From assembly GCA_003996215.1 (NCBI GenBank), contig QJPP01001691.1, forward strand, positions 62,001-126,000: 64,000 nucleotides of DNA. The letters run 5' to 3'. The translations under genes were made by a program, and so were the position numbers. Positions 56,946 through 64,000 of this stretch are shown here, piece by piece (position 1 is the first letter of the stretch; the number at the start of each line of letters is the position of its first letter). The notes beneath the pieces were generated by a model. It was not told the origin of the DNA and made no database searches. It saw nothing but the letters and a program-made list of their open reading frames with translations. The DNA comes from Jaltomata sinuosa (Eukaryota; Streptophyta; Magnoliopsida; Solanales; Solanaceae).

Positions 56946-59310
56946 TGTAACAACCAGACCCGCCATTACTTTAAGAATTGCAAAGTCAAATTATTCGTGA
57001 ACTAATTTAAAGTACGTTTGTTTAAGTAGGGTGACGTAGTGGAAAATTTTTGGTTTTTATAAATAATTCAGGCTGACGTCACTCCACTATAGCGGTAATT
57101 ATTCTGCTATAGCGGGACTGCCATAGCAGAGGGGTAACCGCCATAGTTGAGTGACAGGAGGAAGAAGTCTTAGGATGGGATTTAATAAAAGATACTCTCC
57201 TCCTCAGTCGAAAAACATATGAGGGTTCCCCTAAAAACCCTCTTTTGTTGCTCCAAGGGTTAAGAACCATGAGGAGGAGGAATTCCAGCTAAAGGAATGC
57301 GAAAACCATGAATTCGCACCTGCAAAATTGTTAGGGAATGCCTTCACAGAGCCTGAAATGCACCTTTGTAGCTGTTTGGCATCCAGGTAGGCTAGGTTTT
57401 TATTTGAGTAGATAGACCTATTTACATTCTAAAATTATCATATAGAGGAATGGAGAATCCATGTTTAGGCCTTCGGGCACGGAGTCTGGCGGATTCGGTA
57501 TTGGTGATATGTGAATTAGGATTGTATGGAGTAAATGTCTTGTCTTGTGATATGTATAATGCAGTTATATTGTTGTCTTTGTAGGATAAGATGATAAGCT
57601 CAGGGACTAAGATGTAGGGAAGTTTTGGAGAACTGGGAAAATGCTTGGGAACTTTGGGTAATGGAAATGGGAAACTCCTAGATGGGGTTTTGGGGATGTA
57701 AATGGCATGAAGTGTGGTTGTTGGTTCTACTAAAGGCTAGGGGGTATTTTCCCATTCTGTTTTTGGTTTAGGTAAAGTTTTGGAAATTATGTGGTTACTA
57801 CTTTATACTAAAAAGGGAAATCGCTCGGTATGTGTTTGTAAAGGGTGCATGGGTTGGTCTACGGGCAGAGGTTGGGTTGAGTTATCTACCCGGGGGAGGA
57901 GTAGGTGATGGTTAACGATTCCTATAAATGTTGTATGTTTGTGTATTCTTATCTAAGTATTGGTATAAGATGCATTGCTTAGAAAACTGTTTAGGAATGT
58001 CTAAGGGTCCTGTTTTACAGTCTGGTGAATTGAACTGTGTGTTTGCTTGTTGGTTTACAAGTTGATTGTTCATTATTGTGACTATGGATTTATTGACATT
58101 CGGTTAGCTTGGGTACCACGCCTGGTACAGGATAACACTAATGGTTAGCTCGGGCACCACGCTTGGTACAGGATATCCTAATGGTTGGCTCGGGTACAAT
58201 GCCTGATACAGGTTTACTTTACTGCATTTGTTTCATTGATCTTGGTTGCATCGTGGAATTTGGTATTTGATTCCATGAGTGGACCGGGTTGTGTTATTGA
58301 ACTGTGATAGTTGCTTATAGTCCTTGAGTAGCCGAGAATCCTTTTAAATTAGCTGTATTGGTCTTGGTGTAGATCAGGTTGCATGTTTAACACTTAGGTG
58401 TTGTTTAGAAGGTATCCTAGGGTGAGTCTGGGTCATATGTATATATATACAGGGTGGTTGTTGGTTATGTTGTCTCTGCTGATCCTACCATATAAAGGTG
58501 ATTCATAGGTGTTTGATAAGCTAGGGGTAAGACTGAGAGCCTGCCGTTTTATTACTAGTGGGTGTTACTATAGTGGAGGTTTCTTGGGGATCCTTGAGAG
58601 GTCTGGATAATTGTGAGTAGTGCCATGAGAGTAGCGAGCCTGGATTTACAGTTGTTGTGTCATTATGAAATGTATGGTCATAAGGATTGGTAGAGTAACC
58701 CGAGTGGTAGTCCGGGTCAGAACTTAGTAGTTGAGCTAGTGATGAGACTTAGGAAGTCTATGGTTGTATGACTTAGGAAGTTAGAAGGGAGATTATTGGA
58801 GGATAGGATTGTATTGTTAAATTCATGTTTTCCCTGTTTTTCTTATATGATGGTAGGAGTGGATTCAGGTCGACCGATGATGCCTACCAGTACGTGTGTT
58901 TGTACTGATTCTAGTCTCGCAATACCTTTTGGTATAGTCTGGTTGCAGGGTTGGTGATGTTTCACAGGTTCAGGATGACGATAATTCTCCAGCAGCCCCT
59001 ACTTCTTGATTCTATGGTGGGAGTTGTGTCTTCTTCATTTTGTATCATCTTGTAGTAGCTCTTGTACCTGTTTAGACTAGGTCCTAGGGAGGGGTGTTTC
59101 GAGTTGTAAACTGCTCACTATTTTTTAAGTTTGTATTAAAAGTTTTCCTCATGTCATAAAGGTTGAAATGTTTTTCACATGTTAAGGATGAGGTTAATTT
59201 AACGGTTATTTTTGTTTTCCTCAAGTTACCTATTGGACGGGTGGTAAGGGTTCGTCTATCTAGGGGGTTAGAATAGGCGCCCGCACAGCCTGGTAGGTTG
59301 GGTCATGACA
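56946..59310 (+). repeat. Element E 3' LTR
   Basis: 2365 bp, TGTAACAACCAGACCC to GGTTGGGTCATGACA. CTATAGCGG cluster at 57085-57150; 39-bp-type repeats at 58100-58210. Nearly the same as the G LTR (31784-34181, inverted). Confidence 0.88.
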
Positions 59311-59684
59311 TATGTGGTTGATAAGTAAAAAGGGCGACTGAGAGTCTGGAGTTGTACTACTAGCTGTTATTATATGTTGCACTGCTTTAATCATTGCGGG
59401 TGTACTTATTATTCTTCATATGTTGGGTTCTTAAGAGGGCCGGGATTTATTATTATTGTCGTATGGTTTGTCCTTGAAGGGTCGGGTTAGTATGCTTAAG
59501 TGACAAGGGTGTTCTTCTGTGAATCGGGCCGTATGTTATGGCATAGATGATGTACTAGGGATCCTTGTTTGGTCCGGTTATGTAAAAGGGATATATGTTT
59601 ACCGTCACTGAGAATCGCCAATATCAGTTAGACTTGTTACGTGCAGTTGATAAGCAAAAGGGAAGACTTGTGGCCGGGTTAAAC
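59311..59684 (+). repeat. Displaced piece of the F 3' LTR
   Basis: GTGGTTGATAAGTAAAAAGG onward matches the reverse complement of about 42960-43318, the part of the F LTR missing at 37660. Ends abruptly near GGCCGGGTTA, where F's 5' LTR continues. Confidence 0.83.
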
Positions 59685-60540
59685 CCTATACTTGACTAAA
59701 TAAACTTTAAAATGCCCTTGATCTACCACATGACATAGCAAGTGGTCTCATATTCTTGTGGATGCGTGAGAAGCTAAATAAAAATACCACATAAGCATTA
59801 AATGGTAAAAGACTCAATTTTTTACTTTTTCCTTCAACCCTTCTTCTTGCTATTTGAGTTTTTCTCCATTAAAATACGCCTCAATTTTTAACCAATTTTT
59901 TTTCTTTAATATCTAATTTTTTTAGTTTCAGTTGTTTTGACTACTATATTTTGTAGATGTAGGTTGAAGAAGATACGAGATGAGTAAAATACACGACCGA
60001 TTCTAAATTAGAGCAGAAAATATCAACGAACGAAGTCCTAATAGAACTCAAAGCAAAACTCTAATAGAACCCAAATCAACTACTTCATCTACCCATACTA
60101 AATAAATTACAAATTAAAATAAAGAAAGATTATTACCAATACTTTTACCAAAGATTTCTAGAATAAAATCCTTTGATTTCCATGAAAATCAAAGGGTTAT
60201 GTTTTGTGATTGTGAGGGAATGCTGAGGGGAAAAGGAAGAAATGTAGAGATGTGAGAGAGTGTGTGGAGTTATTTTATAAGGTAGGGTTATTTTGGTGAA
60301 TTTTTTTACTTTAAATATCTACGTGGATGCCACATATAACACATCAGCAAATAAGTCCAGCTGGAGCGCAAATGAATACACGTTACTTATGTATGGCAAA
60401 ACAAGGGCATTTTTATATTAATTTAGTGATCAAGTGTGGGTGTATTTTTAATACTAGGTATAGTTAAAGGACGGAAGTAATTATTCGCGCCAAGTTTAAG
60501 GGTAATTTCAATACTTCTCTCTTTAAAAAATAAGATTAGA
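59685..60540. mobile_element. Degenerate terminal-inverted-repeat element (MULE-like), no coding
   Basis: The left stretch 59687-59735 (TACTTGACTAAATAAAC, TTAAAATGCCCTTGATCTACCA) pairs, imperfectly, with the reverse complement of 60385-60450 (CACTTGATCACTAAATTAAT, AAAATGCCCTTGTTTTGCCA). The right side extends about 70 bp further out (GGCGCGAATAATTACTTCCG), so the left end looks truncated. No transposase seen. Assignment to a superfamily is a guess. Confidence 0.45.
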
Positions 60541-60556
60541 GGTCCCTCGTACTTTG

Positions 60557-61914
60557 TGTCATGCCCAAAATTTAGATGGAGCAGATAAATATCATTTAAA
60601 TATATATGTTATGCAGATGATCTATGAGAGATGCTATATCAAATAACTATATATTGATAAGAACAATACATGCATATATAATAAGGCCTATGATCAATTA
60701 ATACAGAACACGTCATTATAGTGTCCATGAAGCATTTAAAAACGTAAGGAACTGTACAACTATCAAGTGGTCAGAACAGGGCTCCGTTATATATCCATAC
60801 TGTGCAAATATATACAACAAAAGAGAGTAATAGTTTTCAACTTGTTCCAGGGGGAATTGGAGCTCACATACTACTCTGTTGATACATGAGAACTGCCTAC
60901 TTAGAATGTATGCAACCCTGTGTAAAGCTCCCCATACCATACGGCGTTAGTACATGTGCAACATGTACTTATATATAAAGAAGACATAATAACAAATACA
61001 TATAGATAACAAAATGAGAAAATCAAAACTGTGCTCAACTAAGATACACATACATATAGATAACACAATGAGAAAATCAAAACTGTGCTCAACTAAGATA
61101 CACCTACTTTAAAAAGTAATCTATGAAACTGTAAGTCAATGAAATTGTTAAACAAGTGTCTTCTGGATTCTTTATTAATATTAGATCAAACTATACAATT
61201 ACATGTGGAACCCTATAACTTATGCTTATTCAAATAAACAAATGATAGCCTCTGAATAAGTAAGCCTCGAGGGCTTCATATCACATGTATAGCATATGAA
61301 CTCTGTTAACTCTGAATCTCATATATAAATGTTAAGCCTTGTAGTCTGTGATCTCTGAAGGTGTGCCATAGGCTCCACTCTAAGTGTCAGATCGCAGACA
61401 GATATGCCATAAATAACTCAACTCTTAGGGTATATAGTCATTATAAGCTGATATGCTTATCGGCTCATCTCTGAGTGTCTGAAGTCTAAACCCTTTGCAC
61501 AAGGTAACGTCACATCGTGAGTCAAGTGAATATATTATTTTTGACCTTCCCCACTATCTCTTAATTTATATTTTAATGATTGATTTTATGAAGTCCTCTA
61601 AATAATTGATTATGATACTATGAAATCAACTGTACAAAATAGTAAGCTCTGAATAATAATGACAATTTATGAATTTTGGGAAAGCAATGATAATCTCTGA
61701 TCGGGTGAATCAATTAGTAATTCTGATTTTTTGAAAATCAATCATATGGATATATAATTAATTTATAGATGATAACTATGCCAATGAATCATCTCTACAA
61801 GCATATAACAAATATACTTTATGAGCTCTATGGAATGCGAACGAAGGCAAGTATAGCTTTGATAATAATATGAATATCTGACTTGTAAAGATTATCACAA
61901 ATACTCTGAAGTTT
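60557..61914 (-). repeat. LTR-like sequence of an old minus-strand gypsy element
   Basis: Minus strand ends AAATTTTGGGCATGACA (60557), like gypsy LTR ends, and the sequence lies directly downstream of the integrase fragment at 61915-62762 in the same orientation. The LTR start is lost: the integrase joins the LTR interior without a polypurine tract. It contains a 54-bp tandem duplication. Confidence 0.45.
60999..61106. repeat. 54-bp tandem duplication
   Basis: CATATAGATAACA(A/C)AATGAG...CTCAACTAAGATACAC occurs twice, period 54, with one or two differences. Confidence 0.88.
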
Positions 61915-62762
61915 CCCAAGGTCTTAGGAAGACCTACCACGAAGTCCATAGCTATCCTTTCCCACTTTCACTCGGGAATGAGCATCCTTTGAAGCAAACT
62001 CGCAGGCCTTTGATATTTATACTTTACCTGCTGACATATGTGACACTTGCACACATATTTCACTATATCCTTCTTCATTCCAGGCCACCAATAAAGCTTC
62101 CTCAAGTCCCGGTACATTTTGGTTACACCTGGATGAATAGAATATCGTGAACCATGAGCTTCAACTAGCACATTCTGAACTAAGTCACCAACCCGAGGAA
62201 CACATACCCATCCTCTAAACCACAACACTCTACATGCATCAAGGGTGTCGTCTGAAGCTTCACTAGACACCACTTTGTTCTGGAGCTTGTTCAATTGCAC
62301 ATTCTCAAACTGTTTGTCCTTAATCTCATCCAGAAATATTGACTTCACCTTAATACTAGCCAACATTCCACCCATTTCAGAAACACCAAACTGCATGAAC
62401 TTAGATGCTAGAGTTTGGAACTCCCTAGCCAAGGATCGTCTTGACACCCCCAAACAGGCCAAACTACCATACTTACTGCTTTCTAGCTTAATGCGTCCAC
62501 CACCACATTGATCTTACTTGGATGATACTAGATAGTCACATCATAGTTTTTCAACAACTCCATCTATCTCTTTTATCTCAGATTTAGATCCCTTTGCGTA
62601 AACACGTGCTGCAGGATGCGATGGTTTATGAATACTTCACAGTTGACACCATAAAGATTGTGCCTCCAGATCTTAAGTGCAAACACCACTGCTTCCAACT
62701 CCAAATCATGAGTTAGGTGATTCTTTTCGTGAAGCTTCAGTTGCCTCGAATCATAAGCTATG
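61915..62762 (-). pseudogene. Gypsy RNase H and integrase fragment
   Basis: Minus strand: SRQLKLHEKNHLTHDLELEA (RNase H, from 62750), WRHNLYGVNCEVF, then stops; open from 62462 with VLVEAHGSRYSIHPGVTKMYRDLRKLYWW, CKCHICQQVK (H2C2 zinc site), and the start of the integrase core RIAMDFVVGLPKTLG (to about 61918). It ends abruptly just after that motif. Distinct from the four Tekay copies: it has no stop at the RNase H-integrase linker position. Interrupted at 62763 by an F-type LTR. Confidence 0.82.
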
Positions 62763-64000
62763 TGTCACGACTCAACTACCGGGCTGTGCGGGAACCTACT
62801 CTAATCCACATATATAGGAGAACCCTTACCATCCAAACCAACAGGTAATGTGGAAAAAGAAATAAATCATAAAATAAGCCTTTTTAATACATGAAAACAT
62901 TTACAAGATATGCGAAAAAACCTTTTACAATTTGAAAATAGCCCTCCCTAGAACCTAGTCTAAGTCGGTACAAGAGCTACTACAAGAGTGATACTAAAAT
63001 AAAAAAAGAAACAACTCCCACCATAGAAGCAAAAAGTAGGAGCTGCTGGAGATTCCCATCATCATGTACCTATGAAATATCACCAACTCTGCAACCAAAC
63101 TATACCCAAAAAGGTATTGCAAGAGTAGAATCAGTACAAACACACGTACTGGTAGGCATCATCGATCGACCCGAATCCACTTATACCAACATATAAGAAC
63201 TCAAGGGAATGCACAATTAATTATATTACTCAACCTTTAACATTCACCTTACCAAAACCAAATGTCAACCCAAGCCTGCCTATCCCTTAGACTTACCAAG
63301 TCACCTTGACACTTAGACTTCCTTAGTCACCTTGACACCTAGACTTCCCAAGTCACCTTGACACCTAGACTTTCCAAGTCACCTTGTCACCTAGACTTCC
63401 CAAGTCACACTAACCCTTAGGCTTTCTAACTGCACGTAGCAAGTGTAACTGACATTGACAATTCTTAGTGACAACCAACATATATCCTTTTCACATAACC
63501 CGGACAAAGCAAGGATCCCTTGTACATCATCTATGCCCATAACATACAACCCTGGTTCACAGAAGAACCACCTTGTCACTTAAGCACACTAATCCGATCC
63601 TTCAAGGACCAATAATACGCCAAAAAATAATCACTCCCGGCCCCCCTCAGGAACCCAACATGTGAAGAACAAATAGTACACCCGCACTGAGTAAAGCAGT
63701 ACAACATATAATAACAACCAGTAGTATAACTCCAGACTCTCAGTCTACCTTTTGACTTATCAACCACAAGGAACAGGTTCAACAATTATTCAACAACAAT
63801 AATAAATATGACATTTACCCTTTTTCATTACCGGACCAATCAAGAATCCCTAGAACAACACCTAAGTGTTAACATGCGATGCCCGGTCCACCCCAGGACC
63901 ATCCCCATATTTAAGTGTAATAACCCAGCCTCTCAAGGACCAATGTAATCAATCATAAATTTAACAATTAAACTGGTACACTCATGGAACCATCGACAAA
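62763..64000 (-). repeat. Second F-type LTR, right end outside window
   Basis: The minus-strand end reads GGTAGTTGAGTCGTGACA. It matches F's 5' LTR (42084-43520) in order: GTTGGTGATATTTCATAGG region, 26-bp array (63285-63410), TTGTGGTTGATAAG (about 63760), CCACCCCAGGACC. Inserted in the RNase H of an old gypsy element after CATAAGCTATG; the other flank is not visible. Confidence 0.83.
63285..63410 (-). repeat. 26-bp tandem repeats in second F-type LTR
   Basis: About five units of the AAGTCACCTTGACACCTAGACTTCCC type, as at 42600-42760. Confidence 0.85.

Larger units (their letters stand above)
51183..59310 (+). mobile_element. Element E: non-autonomous long-LTR retroelement, right arm of inverted pair
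   Basis: 5' LTR 51183-53394, primer site, internal 53395-56945, 3' LTR 56946-59310. The left flank is copia gag (minus strand), while the right flank is F-family LTR, so the two ends have different hosts, as expected if recombination joined two insertions. No gag or pol; it carries the antisense transposon-protein-like ORF. TGT/ACA ends with 10-bp terminal inverted similarity (TGTAACGACC / GGGTCATGACA). Confidence 0.87.

Overview
The window is plant nuclear DNA made almost wholly of decayed LTR retrotransposons inserted into one another. The Tekay/Del-type chromovirus pol proteins, the LTR style (TGTAACACC...GTGACA) and the tRNA-iMet primer sites suggest a dicot, most likely a Solanaceae genome; the species cannot be fixed. 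I found no intact host gene, tRNA, rRNA or CRISPR array. Every retroelement coding region is broken.

Layout, with names used only here. Element A (1-4682, left end outside the window) is a Tekay-like element inserted in the 5' LTR of element B (4683-12141). B is inserted in the LTR of an old Ty1/copia element, which reappears for 307 bp at 12142-12448. Element C (12449-30806) sits in the same copia LTR, and its gag is split by element D (15398-24428) with a clean 5-bp target duplication. The copia element resumes at 30807 and its gag runs to 31783.

From 31784 to 59310 two non-autonomous, long-LTR families occur (called E/G and F). They have no recognisable gag-pol, but carry clusters of short palindromes, 39-bp and 26-bp tandem repeats, and in E/G an antisense ORF resembling the putative plant transposon protein family. 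The second half of the copia gag-pol lies on the opposite strand at 47312-51182. The split gag codon, and the two halves of one target-site duplication 19.4 kb apart on opposite strands, indicate an inversion of the segment between G and E by recombination between these inverted repeats. The E partner seems to have entered the F LTR as a one-LTR copy that begins exactly at its primer-binding site.

The right end holds an F LTR remnant, a degenerate terminal-inverted-repeat element, a minus-strand gypsy LTR plus integrase fragment, and a second F-type LTR that runs off the window. Inferred relative order: copia and F are old; B, C and G entered copia; A entered B and D entered C; a one-LTR E copy entered F; then came the inversion. 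The genes do not work together as a system: they are remnants of replication modules (gag, protease, reverse transcriptase, RNase H, integrase) from separate elements.
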